Positions 18,544-27,717 are shown, counted from the stretch's first letter. The stretch: DNA of 64,000 bases from CAJCIS01 sp965276755 (GCA_965276755.1 OZ255625.1:496001-560000); one strand, 5' to 3'. Numbers and translations are program-made. The notes: generated by a model from the sequence alone, not told the origin.

Positions 18544-18848
18544 TGGCAATCCTGCGCTACTTGTTGCTTCTGTTCGCGGTCGTTCTGCCAGCGGCACGTC
18601 TGTTCACCGGCATCGTGTACGAGTATGACGATCCGACGACCTATCTTGTCATAAAACATCGGCCGTCGTTCGAGGTCGTGCAACGAAATGCCGCCGATAC
18701 TCCGATTCTGTCTCGTTTTACCATCATCGATGGGGGCGAGAACGAACTCGCCTATCAACGCAGCTATACCTTTCTGATGAACTGGGCGTTTGGCATGGCC
18801 ACCGCATGCGCCGGCGCCAGCTTCCTGTTAGGTCGACAGAAGGCTTGA
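18543..18848 (+). CDS. small two-TM protein, candidate amidase immunity protein
   Basis: 101 residues; the ATG overlaps the amidase stop (TAATG). TM1 is about residues 4-24 and TM2 about 78-96. Basic residues at both ends predict N-in/C-in, leaving a loop of about 50 residues in the periplasm, where it could meet an incoming amidase. No homologue is recognised. The immunity role is inferred from coupling and topology only. Confidence 0.6.
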   Translation: MAILRYLLLLFAVVLPAARLFTGIVYEYDDPTTYLVIKHRPSFEVVQRNAADTPILSRFTIIDGGENELAYQRSYTFLMNWAFGMATACAGASFLLGRQKA

Positions 18849-19430
18849 ATGCGCATTGCGGCGGGCGTTGTGGGCGTTTCGCTTCTGCTCTACGCGGCGG
18901 TGTTCCTGGCGTTTGCACTTTTGCAACACCGGGCGCGGGCCGACGTCGCCGTTGTGCTCGGTAGCGCGGTGCTGCCGAACGGCGCGCCCTCGCCGCGGTT
19001 GGCGGCACGTCTGAGCGCCGCGATACAGCTATACCGGGCCAACCTCGTGCCGCTCATCATGGTCAGCGGCGGGCGCGGCGCCAGCGGCTACGACGAAGCT
19101 GCCATCATGCGCCAAACGCTGCGTCGGGCTGGCATACCAGAGGCGGCCATTCTGGTGGATTCTGACGGCACAAACACCCGGGCCACGGCGGACCACGCGG
19201 CTTTAGTCATGCATGCGCGTCACTTGGCTAGGGTGATGATCGTGACGCAATATTTTCACATTCCTCGATGCATCGTTGCCTTTCGACAGGCCGGGGAGAC
19301 AAACGTTTCGACAGCGTGGCCGCGTTTTTTCGAGTGGCGCGACTTGTACTCGATATCGCGGGAATTGGTGGCTTTGCCAATTTACGCCTTCGGACTCGAC
19401 AGAGAAAATCGAAAGCTCGGAGGCAAATAG
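18849..19430 (+). CDS. YdcF/SanA-like protein (DUF218)
   Basis: 193 residues starting immediately after the previous stop (TGAATG). One N-terminal membrane segment (about 3-24) is followed by a DUF218 domain: ADVAVVLGSAVLPNG, a SGGRG loop, a VDSDGTNTRATADHA segment and MIVTQYFHIPR. SanA/YdcF family members are inner-membrane anchored and linked to envelope barrier function; their biochemistry is poorly defined. Being third in a tight operon with a peptidoglycan amidase fits an envelope-protection or cell-wall role. Confidence 0.8.
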   Translation: MRIAAGVVGVSLLLYAAVFLAFALLQHRARADVAVVLGSAVLPNGAPSPRLAARLSAAIQLYRANLVPLIMVSGGRGASGYDEAAIMRQTLRRAGIPEAAILVDSDGTNTRATADHAALVMHARHLARVMIVTQYFHIPRCIVAFRQAGETNVSTAWPRFFEWRDLYSISRELVALPIYAFGLDRENRKLGGK

Positions 19431-19510
19431 ATCGGATTGCGAGGAAATCTCCGCTAGCCACGGAGCACACCTGTTTAGTAGCGGGTAGGAAACTCACATC
19501 AAGGGCATAC

Positions 19511-20142
19511 TCACGCGTCCTCACCCGACCGAGAAAGCCAGTCAATCGCACCTTCGGTCTGCCATTGGCCGACAAAGCGGAACATTGCTCTCGTGGCACC
19601 CTCCGGCCGAGTTCCTGGAATAAAAATCTGGCTGACGCGGAGCGCTGCAACATCGTTTGGCGCCTTAATGGAGGTAACGCCGGCGGCCGCCCCCGACATG
19701 GCCGGCTTCAATCGAAAGGGCGCGCTCGCGCTGTTGGCCAGCCCTTGCCAGGCCAGCAGGTGGCCCGTGGCCTCGACGGTGACCAACAAATTCAGTGCAC
19801 TTCCCCATTCAGGTGGAACGCAGCACAGCAAGCGTACAGCGTAGCCCAAAGAGTGTTGATTGATTTGCGCATAGCGGATGAGTTGATCGAGTTCCTTGCG
19901 CGCCAGCCACCAGCCACCTTGCATGGCACCGTCCGCTCCATCGGCACCGCTGGCAAAGCGATAGAGAGCTGTACGCGGAAGAATTTCAAAGCGCGTAGGA
20001 TTGATGATGCCGCCATTGAGGATCGGCGTGGTCTCTCGCCCCCACGGGTCCAGCCAGATCTGGCCACTATCTCCCAGCGATTCTCCGCGTGCCAGCCGGC
20101 GGCTGATAGGTCGTCGAAATCTCGTTGATTGATCGCGGCCAT
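19511..20142 (-). pseudogene. frameshifted gene of unknown function
   Basis: On the minus strand an ATG at 20142 has an excellent GGAGG site 6 nt upstream and encodes MAAINQRDFDDLSAAGWHAE before entering non-protein-like sequence. The adjacent frame then carries what looks like the real body: QIWLDPWGRETTPILNGG, then NPTRFEILPRTALYRFASG, continuing to a stop at 19511. That second frame has no ATG until 19924 and is closed by a TAG right at the first ATG. A one-base frameshift near 20070-20090 would join them into about 210 residues. It may be a true pseudogene, a sequencing error, or programmed frameshifting. No family recognised. Confidence 0.5.
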
Positions 20143-20468
20143 TCTAGCCTCCAAATAGGTATACCAATCCGCAGAAAGATTGACTTACAGAGTAAGGCTG
20201 GGGGAGATGTGCCATCCTCCCCCAGAACCCCCGTTTTTAGTTACAGTAACCCATCGGCAGCAGGGCAGGAAGGATCATTCAAAGATCAGCGGGCGACGCC
20301 CGCGTTCCAAATCGGTGGCGACCCCGCTCCGTCCGCGTCAAACCGGCAGCCGCAAGAACCAAATTTTGGCCAGGCGCAGCAAAAGCGTTGACTCAAGCTC
20401 CAGCGGGGTCAAACCTGCCACCAACGCGGCGTTCAACTCAGAAACGCCGGATCAAGGGGATGGGTGAT
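20143..20468. other. intergenic region (326 bp) with a family A half
   Basis: It contains the family A half at 20195-20238 and a small perfect hairpin GCGGGC-GAC-GCCCGC at 20289-20303. It presumably holds promoters for the divergent genes on either side. I see no gene with convincing coding character. Confidence 0.45.
20195..20238. repeat. family A single element
   Basis: CTGGGGGAGATG and CATCCTCCCCCAG form the stem, followed by the ACCCCCGT tail typical of the family. Confidence 0.65.
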
Positions 20469-21470
20469 ATGGTCAGCCAGCCTTCCGTTTCGTTGACATT
20501 CGATCCGCCCGGTCCGGTTTTCGCCATTTCCGAAGACTGTGTGATGCCGGCCGTCAAGGTCACGGCCAATTTGAAGGATTTTGTGCAAGACCCGAAGAGT
20601 CCGCCTCCTGTTTATGAGTGGAAGGCAACACTCGCATGGGCTGGTGCGAACTGCATCCATTCGGTTGGCCGTGTCTTCACGCATCCGGACATGGTTGCTA
20701 CGGGCCCGAACAAGATTTTTACCATTCCATTCAGCAAATTATGCGGAGGCGACCTGACGGTCAGCGTAACCGTCAGGAGCGGGACGGTGAAAATCTCTGC
20801 GTCGAGCAAGAACCTGAGTGTGGTTGGCACGAATCCAACCGTGCCAAAGCTGACCGCGACCGTCCCGGTGATCGGTGCATTTCGAAAGTTGATGCGGATT
20901 GAAAGCGGGTTGCGCCAGTTTCGCAGCCCTGGGTGCCCATTATTCAGCGGCGACAATTTCGGCGGTGTCGGACTGTGTCAGCTCACGAGCCCACCGCCCA
21001 CGGACGATCAGGTTTGGAGCTGGAAGGCAAATGTCAGTGGCGGCGCCGCACTGTATAGAAGCAAGCAGGAAGCGGCCCGACAATATCCGGCCCATGTTCG
21101 CAACAGCGCCGCCTTCAAGACGCTGGTCAAGACCTACAACGACAAGCGCATGGCGCAAAACCCAGCCCCCACGCCGGCCCCGAAAGCATTGGACATCGCC
21201 CTTCCCGATTACACCGATGAACAGCTCGAGCGCGATACCCTGCGCGGTTTCAACGGCTATGCCGGCGGCTTGCACGAATATCGCGTCAAAACCGACAAGG
21301 ACGGCATGTTGGTGGTGACGGTCGATCCTGGCGGCACCAAGGGAAGTGCCGAGTGGGAACGCGTGTCAGCCGCGGATCGCACGGCTTTTTACGATAGCAT
21401 CCAGCTCGACGCGAAGAGGCGCGGGGACATAAACTACGTGGACGACGTGGAAGCCCAAGCGAGCTTCTGA
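20469..21470 (+). CDS. leaderless lysozyme/SLT-like protein with Ig-like N-terminus, candidate T6SS effector
   Basis: 333 residues from ATG 20469 (AAGGGG 9 nt upstream); TTG 20388 and ATG 20460 are alternatives. Residues about 1-125 look like beta-sandwich, Ig-like sequence. About 130-230 resembles a lysozyme/transglycosylase core: LMRIESGLRQF with candidate catalytic Glu145, then DNFGGVGLCQLTSP and PTDDQVWSWKANVSGGAALY. The tail (about 240-333) is polar. No signal peptide is present. The next gene, 8 nt downstream, has one. A leaderless wall hydrolase followed by an exported partner is the usual layout of T6SS glycoside-hydrolase effectors with periplasmic immunity. Fold assignment is motif-based, not structural. 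Confidence 0.65.
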   Translation: MVSQPSVSLTFDPPGPVFAISEDCVMPAVKVTANLKDFVQDPKSPPPVYEWKATLAWAGANCIHSVGRVFTHPDMVATGPNKIFTIPFSKLCGGDLTVSVTVRSGTVKISASSKNLSVVGTNPTVPKLTATVPVIGAFRKLMRIESGLRQFRSPGCPLFSGDNFGGVGLCQLTSPPPTDDQVWSWKANVSGGAALYRSKQEAARQYPAHVRNSAAFKTLVKTYNDKRMAQNPAPTPAPKALDIALPDYTDEQLERDTLRGFNGYAGGLHEYRVKTDKDGMLVVTVDPGGTKGSAEWERVSAADRTAFYDSIQLDAKRRGDINYVDDVEAQASF

Positions 21471-21478
21471 GCCGGCGC

Positions 21479-22426
21479 ATGGTCATGCATCGTATCCTTG
21501 GTATTGCTTTCCTGAGCCTGCTTGCCCGGACCTCGGCTTTTGCCGAGTCAGATCGCTTTCTCTATGTTGTTGGCTGCGGTGCCCAGTTGAGCAAGGTTGA
21601 TACCAGTCTGGGCGTGAAGACCGACAGTGTAGACCTCGTAACCAGGACCTCGGGGCAGCGGGTCATTCCCGAAATCCGCGGGGTTCTTGACGGCTGCCTG
21701 ACGTATCAGGCGGTGTATGACGCAAAAGCGTCGCTATTTTATACAGTCGTGCCGGAGCAGGCAGAGTCAAAAACAGATGGCACGAAGGATTACCGCATAC
21801 TCGGCTTTTCTGTCCCGGCAGTACGGCTCGAGAATGAGATGAGCGCCGGCGACTCTCTCGCCGAACCTCCCCATCTGGAAATTGATGAAGCGGGGCGAGT
21901 TGCGGTTGACAAGCCGTCGCAATGGACACCCCAGACGAGCCTGGATCTTCGCGAATACGAACTTGGCGGTTCGCCGCCTGCAAATCAAATTCTCGAGGCA
22001 TCCGGAAACTGTGTTCTGCTGCGACTTTTCTCAGGCCGGGGGGACGGTCTGACAATCGGCATTGCCGATCGTAAGACGAAAAAGCTACGTCTTCTGAATG
22101 AGCTTCCCATTACCACTGCGCGTAATATTCACCTCGCGCCGGGGGGACAGGCCGTTTTGGTCGAGGAAGTCGTCTCGTCCGGCGCATCCGTGGAGAAAAC
22201 CGGACGCCTCATCCTGTTTGATGGCTCGGCCGGCAGTCCGGTCTTGCGTTTGTCTGAGCCGGGTATCAAAAACCTGGCGTTTCTTGCCATCTCGCCGAAC
22301 GGAAAGGCAATCTATCACCGTAACGATGATTACCTAGTTATTGCCCTAGGCCGGCAATTTTCCGGCGACCCGGTTTCGCGCCCAGTTACCGAAGGCTACC
22401 CTGGTTTTTTTTTCGCCGATCGCTGA
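21479..22426 (+). CDS. exported beta-rich protein, candidate immunity partner
   Basis: About 313-315 residues; ATG 21479 or ATG 21485. A signal peptide (HRILGIAFLSLLARTSAFA-ES) predicts periplasmic location. The mature part alternates short beta-like strands (RFLYVVGCG; KDYRILGFSVP; LTIGIADRKTKKLRLL; AFLAISPNGKAIY), suggesting a propeller. No family recognised. Its tight linkage to the lysozyme-like gene supports a protective role against that enzyme; this is inference. Confidence 0.6.
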   Translation: MVMHRILGIAFLSLLARTSAFAESDRFLYVVGCGAQLSKVDTSLGVKTDSVDLVTRTSGQRVIPEIRGVLDGCLTYQAVYDAKASLFYTVVPEQAESKTDGTKDYRILGFSVPAVRLENEMSAGDSLAEPPHLEIDEAGRVAVDKPSQWTPQTSLDLREYELGGSPPANQILEASGNCVLLRLFSGRGDGLTIGIADRKTKKLRLLNELPITTARNIHLAPGGQAVLVEEVVSSGASVEKTGRLILFDGSAGSPVLRLSEPGIKNLAFLAISPNGKAIYHRNDDYLVIALGRQFSGDPVSRPVTEGYPGFFFADR

Positions 22427-22552
22427 ATCCGGAAGCTGCCACGCGCAACGTCAACCTGCCGAAGAAAATCCAATGTCCAGCCGCGAGCCGATACGGCGCC
22501 AAATCTCAGACGGCAATCGGCTCGCTTCCTGCTTAAAACGACTGGGCTTCCC

Positions 22553-23134
22553 CTAAGCCTTGCCGACATTGACCACATGCACGCGCCGGTTGCGCGCCTC
22601 GTTGGTCTGATCAGGCGTCGGGACCAGCAAACCCTGCTTGCCCATGCCCAAAGAGACCAGACGGTCCGCCGCAACACCGTAAGTCTTCTCCAGGTAGCCC
22701 GCCACCGTTTCGGCACGCGCCTGGGAGAGTTTCAGGTTCTCGTCATCCTCCCCGACCGTGTCGGTGTGGCCTTCAATCCTGAAGCGGTATGACGCCAGCT
22801 TGGGGTCGGCAAGCGCCGCGCCAAGCCTGTCGATGGTGCTTTGCGCTGCCGGCGTCAGCTCGGCCGAGCCCGTCCTGAAATCCACGGACAAATCGAGCGC
22901 GCCGGTCCCTGCGGCGTGAACGCGGTGTCTCGCCCGTGCGGGCGTTTCGGGTTCGCTTGGCGCCATCGCCCGAAGGCCGCGGGAGGCGGCATTCTGGTCT
23001 GCTGGCTTGAGCGAAGCGATGATCTGGTCGACCGACGGATCACCGGCCCAGGCGGTGCGGCTGGCAACCGGACCAAGCAGGAGCGCCGAGAGGATGACCA
23101 GCGAGACAGGCGGCTTCATTGGAGTGATTCCCAT
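22553..23134 (-). CDS. OmpA-family peptidoglycan-binding protein
   Basis: 193 residues (ATG 23134; ATG 23119 also possible). An N-terminal signal peptide ends near AWA-GD, a short linker follows, and the C-terminal OmpA domain (about 85-190) has the pattern VDFRTGSAELTPAAQ, RFRIEGHTDTVG, NLKLSQARAETV and RLVSLGMGKQ, ending NEARNRRVHV. The D and R of the NxxLSxxRA and NRRV motifs that hold diaminopimelate are in place. It likely tethers an outer-membrane or periplasmic component to peptidoglycan. It stands alone, convergent with the exported protein at 21.5 kb. Confidence 0.85.
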   Translation of the reverse strand: MGITPMKPPVSLVILSALLLGPVASRTAWAGDPSVDQIIASLKPADQNAASRGLRAMAPSEPETPARARHRVHAAGTGALDLSVDFRTGSAELTPAAQSTIDRLGAALADPKLASYRFRIEGHTDTVGEDDENLKLSQARAETVAGYLEKTYGVAADRLVSLGMGKQGLLVPTPDQTNEARNRRVHVVNVGKA

Positions 23135-23308
23135 GCCAACAGCAAAGCGGGACCAGGCAAAGCCAAAGCTATGCGGCCCTCAACCTAGGGGGCGCACATA
23201 GCATTCTTTCGGCAGCATTCCAACCCGCCCGGGCCAAATTTTCCGCGTCCAGGACTAACGGCCGAGGCGAGGGAAAGCTGCGGTAAGCAGCGACGGGCCG
23301 CCCCTTTG

Positions 23309-23361
23309 GCGGGGGGGTTGGGGGGCTGGCGTGTACGTCAGCCACATCTCCCCCCAATCCT
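23309..23361. repeat. family A element, expanded variant, 3' of gcvP
   Basis: A G-run, GGCTGGCGTGTACGTCAGCC (itself an inverted repeat) and ACATCTCCCCCC. The loop region is longer than in other copies. It lies just after the gcvP stop and is probably its terminator. Confidence 0.55.
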
Positions 23362-23369
23362 CAAGGCCT

Positions 23370-26231
23370 TCACTCCGCCGCCACGGCATAGGACGCAAGC
23401 GGCGCGCACGTGCACACCAAATGACGATCGCCATAAGCATTATCCACGCGCTTGACCGGTGGCCAATATTTCGTATCGGCCACACCTGCCATCGGAAAGG
23501 CGGCATGCGCGCGCGAATACGGGTGGCGCCAGGGCTCCTCCATCAACTCGGCCGCGGTATGGGGCGCATTGCGCAACAAATTATCGGTGCGGTCAGCGCG
23601 GCCGTCGGCAATTGCGGCAATTTCGGCGCGAATGGCAATCATCGCCTCGCAGAAACGGTCGAGTTCGGCGCGCGGTTCGCTCTCCGTCGGCTCGACCATC
23701 AGCGTGCCCGGCACGGGCCAGGACATGGTGGGCGCGTGCAAGCCATAATCCTGCAGCCGCTTGGCGATATCCTCGACCTGAATACCGGCCTCTGCCGCAA
23801 AGCCCCGGCAATCGAGGATGCATTCATGTGCCACGAACCCTGCCGCGCCGGCGTAGAGGATCGGGTAGTGCGGTCGCAGGCGGGCGGCGATGTAATTGGC
23901 GTTCAGGATGGCGATTTCGGTGGCGCGTTTAAGGCCTGGCCCACCCATCATGCGAATATAGGCGTAGCTGATCGGCAGAATGGACGCGCTGCCGAAGGGT
24001 GCTGCAGAAACCGGGCCGATGCCGCTCGCAGGGCCAGCGTCAGCGCGGAAGGGATGGTTGGGCAAATATGGCGCCAGGTGCGAAGCCACCCCGATCGGCC
24101 CCACGCCCGGGCCGCCGCCGCCATGCGGAATGCAGAAGGTCTTGTGCAGATTGAGGTGGCAAACGTCGGCGCCGATTGCGCCCGGGCTGGTCAAACCGAG
24201 CTGCGCGTTCATGTTCGCGCCATCCATGTACACCTGCCCGCCGTGATCATGCACAATGGCGCAGATCTCGCGAATTTCAGCCTCGAAGACGCCATGCGTG
24301 CTGGGGTAGGTCACCATCAGCGCGGCCAGCCGGTCAGCGTGTTTGGCCGCTTGCGCGCGCAGATCGTTAAGATCGATATTACCGGCGCGATCGCACGCCA
24401 CGACTACGATTTTCAATCCGGCCATGGCAGCACTGGCGGGATTTGTGCCATGCGCGCTACTTGGGATCAGGCAGATGTCGCGGTGGGCCTGCCCGCGCGC
24501 CGCGTGGTAGCCGTGAATAGCGAGCAGGCCGGCGTATTCGCCCTGGCTGCCGGCATTGGGCTGCAGGCTGACCTCGGCAAAACCCGTGGCGGCGGCAAGC
24601 CACCTGCCCAGACGCTGAATGAGTTCGGCGTAGCCGCGCGTCTGCCCGGGCGGGGCGAAGGGATGGATATGCGCAAAACCCGGCCAGGTGATCGGCAGCA
24701 TTTCGGCCGCCGCATTCAGTTTCATCGTGCAACTGCCGAGCGGGATCATACCGCGGTTCAGCGCGATATCTCGGTTCTCCAGCTTCTTCATATAGCGCAG
24801 CATGGCATGTTCGCCGTGATATGCACTGAAGACGGGGTGCTGCAGATAGAGGCTGGTGCGGGACAGCCTGGCAGGAATGGAGGCAGGCGACTCGGCCATC
24901 GTGCCGCCGAGAATGGCGCAAAGCTGTGTCACGTCATCGCGGGTGGTCGTCTCGTCCAGCGCAATGGAAACCGCATCATCGATGCGGCGCAGGTTGAAGC
25001 CGGCCGCCAGCGCCTCGTCGATAATGCGCCCGGTAGCCTCGCCGGTTTCAAGCGTGATGGTGTCGAAGAACGCCGTATGCCGCAGGGGAAAGGCCGATGC
25101 GCGTGCGAGGATGCGGGCATACGCATTGATGCGCGTGGCGATGCGCCGCAAGCCCGCAGGCCCGTGCCAGGCCGCATAGAAGCCGGCCATCACCGCGAGA
25201 AGCACCTGCGCGGTGCAGATATTGCTGGTGGCTTTTTCGCGGCGGATATGCTGCTCGCGCGTTTGCAAGGCCAGCCGCAGGGCAGGGGCGCCGGCCGCGT
25301 CCTGGCTCACGCCCACCAGGCGGCCGGGCATGGCTCTGCGGAAATTGTCGCGCGTGGCAAAGAATGCCGCGTGCGGGCCACCAAAACCCATCGGCACGCC
25401 GAAGCGCTGCGCGCTGCCCGCGACCACGTCGGCGCCCATTTCGCCAGGAGGCGTCAGCAAGGTCAGCGAGAGTAGATCGGCGGCCACGATCGCCAGTGCA
25501 CCTGCCTCATGTGCTGCGGTTATTTCCGCGCGCAGGTCGCGGATGGCGCCCGTCGTGCCGGGATATTGCAGCACGACGGCAAACGGCCGGCACGCCTTTA
25601 TGCCCGCACTATCGCCTTGTGCCACATCCACCAGGCGCCAGCCCAGCGGTGTGGCGCGCGTTTGCAGCACTGCGCGCGTTTGCGGGTGCAGATCGGTCGC
25701 GACTGCAATGGCTGTACTTGCCTTGCTGCGGCTGGCGGCGTGCGCCATCGCCACGCCCTCTGCCACCGCGGTTGCCTCATCCAGCAAGGATGCATTGGCC
25801 ACTGGCATGCCGGTCAAATCGCCGACCGCTGTCTGGAAATTCAGCAACGCTTCAAGCCGGCCCTGCGAGATCTCGGACTGGTAGGGCGTGTAGGCGGTAT
25901 ACCAGCCCGGATTTTCCAAGATGTTGCGCAGGATGACCGGCGGCGTGTGCGTGCCGTGATAGCCGCACCCGATCAGGGATTTGCGCAATTCGTTGCGCCC
26001 GGCGATCTCGGCCAGTTCCGCCAGCAGCCCGGCCTCATCCAGCGGCGGCGGGAGGTCCATCAGCTCCGTCAGGCGGATCGCGCCGGGCACCGTGCGTGCG
26101 GCCAAATCTTCGATCGAGGCGGCGCCTACGACCGCAAGCATGCCGGGCAAGTCGGAATCATCAGGCCCGATATGCCGGGCCGCAAACGCGTCCCGTGCTT
26201 CAAGCGAGTCCAGCGATTCCGATAATTCCAT
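23370..26231 (-). CDS. gcvP: glycine dehydrogenase (decarboxylating), single-chain P protein
   Basis: A 953-residue PLP enzyme, normal length for the undivided P protein. It decarboxylates glycine and passes aminomethyl to the GcvH lipoate. N-terminal FAARHIGPDD and GYHGTHTPPVILRN; the PLP lysine is K697 in NLHKTFCIPHGGGGPG. The C-terminal half has SAHGTNPASAAMAG and YMDGANMNAQ. The ATG overlaps the gcvH stop by 1 nt. It is third in gcvT-gcvH-gcvP under the glycine riboswitch at 27.8-28.0 kb. Confidence 0.97.
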   Translation of the reverse strand: MELSESLDSLEARDAFAARHIGPDDSDLPGMLAVVGAASIEDLAARTVPGAIRLTELMDLPPPLDEAGLLAELAEIAGRNELRKSLIGCGYHGTHTPPVILRNILENPGWYTAYTPYQSEISQGRLEALLNFQTAVGDLTGMPVANASLLDEATAVAEGVAMAHAASRSKASTAIAVATDLHPQTRAVLQTRATPLGWRLVDVAQGDSAGIKACRPFAVVLQYPGTTGAIRDLRAEITAAHEAGALAIVAADLLSLTLLTPPGEMGADVVAGSAQRFGVPMGFGGPHAAFFATRDNFRRAMPGRLVGVSQDAAGAPALRLALQTREQHIRREKATSNICTAQVLLAVMAGFYAAWHGPAGLRRIATRINAYARILARASAFPLRHTAFFDTITLETGEATGRIIDEALAAGFNLRRIDDAVSIALDETTTRDDVTQLCAILGGTMAESPASIPARLSRTSLYLQHPVFSAYHGEHAMLRYMKKLENRDIALNRGMIPLGSCTMKLNAAAEMLPITWPGFAHIHPFAPPGQTRGYAELIQRLGRWLAAATGFAEVSLQPNAGSQGEYAGLLAIHGYHAARGQAHRDICLIPSSAHGTNPASAAMAGLKIVVVACDRAGNIDLNDLRAQAAKHADRLAALMVTYPSTHGVFEAEIREICAIVHDHGGQVYMDGANMNAQLGLTSPGAIGADVCHLNLHKTFCIPHGGGGPGVGPIGVASHLAPYLPNHPFRADAGPASGIGPVSAAPFGSASILPISYAYIRMMGGPGLKRATEIAILNANYIAARLRPHYPILYAGAAGFVAHECILDCRGFAAEAGIQVEDIAKRLQDYGLHAPTMSWPVPGTLMVEPTESEPRAELDRFCEAMIAIRAEIAAIADGRADRTDNLLRNAPHTAAELMEEPWRHPYSRAHAAFPMAGVADTKYWPPVKRVDNAYGDRHLVCTCAPLASYAVAAE

Positions 26232-26608
26232 TACAACGTCTCCAGCAAAGCCTGATAGGCTTCCTCGTCCATCAGTTCTTCAAAATTGTCGTCATCGCCC
26301 GGCTCCATGCGCCAGAGCCACCCCTCGCCCTGGGGATCGCGATTGATCAGGCCCGGGTCTTCAACAACCGATTCATTGGTCTCGGAAATCTTGCCCGCCA
26401 CGGGCGCATAAACGTCGCTCGCCGCCTTGGTGCTCTCGACGGTTGCACAGGATTCGCCCTCGGCGACATCGCGCGCGGTCTGGGGCAATTCGATGAAGAC
26501 GATATCGCCGAGCGCTTCCTGCGCGTGATCGGTAATGCCGATCGTCAGCGTGCCATCGTCTTCCATGCGGACCCATTCGTGGTCGGCGGTATATCGAGTT
26601 TCGGCCAT
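26231..26608 (-). CDS. gcvH: glycine cleavage system H protein
   Basis: A 125-residue lipoyl carrier. The lipoylated lysine is K61 in VESTKAASD, preceded by GDIVFIELPQ. It shuttles the aminomethyl group between GcvP, GcvT and dihydrolipoamide dehydrogenase. AGAGG precedes the ATG. It lies 8 nt after gcvT and overlaps gcvP by 1 nt. Confidence 0.97.
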   Translation of the reverse strand: MAETRYTADHEWVRMEDDGTLTIGITDHAQEALGDIVFIELPQTARDVAEGESCATVESTKAASDVYAPVAGKISETNESVVEDPGLINRDPQGEGWLWRMEPGDDDNFEELMDEEAYQALLETL

Positions 26609-26616
26609 AACAACCT

Positions 26617-27717
26617 CTAACGTGCGAAACGGTGGGGTACGAAGGGCAGGCCGGCCACGCGCGCGCGGTGCGGCTGGCCCCGGATCAGCAGGCCAAGCAT
26701 GGCGTCCTCGCCCGCCTGATCGCGGCGAACGTACCCCATCGCCACCGGCGATCCCAAACTTGGCGAGAAACTTCCCGACGTGACCGTGCCTGCCAGGGTT
26801 CCATCCCCGCCCACGATTTCGCAGCCCGCCCGCGCAATCGCGCGGCCCTCGGCGCGCAGCCCTACGCGCCGGCGCGTGGTGCCATGTGCCAACTGATCCC
26901 CGATCACCACGCCGCCGGGGAAGTCCAACGCGGCACGTCGGCGTTTGCCGATGCTCCAGGCCAGGCCGGCCTCAATAGGCGTGGTCAACTCATCGATGTC
27001 CTGGCCGTAGAGGCAAAGCCCCGCCTCCAGGCGCAGCGTATCGCGCGCAGCCAGGCCCGCGGGCACCACGCCGGGCGCGGCGAGCAGCGCCTCGGCCAGG
27101 CGCTCGGCGTCCTCTACTGGCGCAGAAATTTCGTAGCCGTCCTCGCCGGTGTAGCCGGACCGGCTGACCCAGCACGCAGCGCCGGCAATGGCCAGGTGCG
27201 CCACGCCCATGAAGGCCACCGCCGCAGCCTCGGGCGCCATGCGGGCAAGCGCGGCGGCGGCATGCGGGCCCTGCAACGCGAGCAGCGCGCGTTCATGCAC
27301 CTCGATCGCCACGCCGGCGTCGCGTAGGCCGATTCGCAGATGCGCGATGTCGGCCTCGGCGCGGGCGGCGTTGATCACCAGCTCCAGATGGCCGCCATGG
27401 TTGGCGACCATGATGTCGTCCAGGATCCCGCCGGCCTCATTGAGGAACATGGTGTAGCGCTGGCGGCCGGGTGCCAGGCCCACGATGTCGCCAGGCACGA
27501 GCTGCTCCAGCGCCGCGGCCGCATTGGGTCCGCTCAAGCGCACCTGGCCCATGTGCGAGACATCGAACAAACCGGCGGCGTTGCGCACGGCATGGTGTTC
27601 GGCGAGCGTGCCCTGATATTGCACCGGCATCGACCAGCCGGCGAAACCCACCATGCGCGCGCCCAGGCGATGGTGCAGGCCATCCAGCGGGGTGGTGCGC
27701 AGAGCGGCGACGGGCAC
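26617..27717 (-). CDS. gcvT: aminomethyltransferase, glycine cleavage T protein
   Basis: 366 residues with a GTG start. It transfers the methylene group from GcvH-bound aminomethyl to tetrahydrofolate. Family motifs: MVGFAGWSMPVQYQG, GLFDVSHMGQ, YTMFLNEAGGILDD, WVSRSGYTGEDGYEI, RLEAGLCLYGQDID and TSGSFSPSLG. First gene of the operon, about 65 nt downstream of the tandem glycine aptamer. No strong ribosome site is visible before the GTG, so translation may be part of the control. Confidence 0.95.
   Translation of the reverse strand: MPVAALRTTPLDGLHHRLGARMVGFAGWSMPVQYQGTLAEHHAVRNAAGLFDVSHMGQVRLSGPNAAAALEQLVPGDIVGLAPGRQRYTMFLNEAGGILDDIMVANHGGHLELVINAARAEADIAHLRIGLRDAGVAIEVHERALLALQGPHAAAALARMAPEAAAVAFMGVAHLAIAGAACWVSRSGYTGEDGYEISAPVEDAERLAEALLAAPGVVPAGLAARDTLRLEAGLCLYGQDIDELTTPIEAGLAWSIGKRRRAALDFPGGVVIGDQLAHGTTRRRVGLRAEGRAIARAGCEIVGGDGTLAGTVTSGSFSPSLGSPVAMGYVRRDQAGEDAMLGLLIRGQPHRARVAGLPFVPHRFAR

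Noticed and set aside
23331..25475. 714-residue open frame on the plus strand
   Set aside because: Antisense to gcvP, whose identity is certain; composition (Arg/Ala/Gly/His) is typical of antisense frames.
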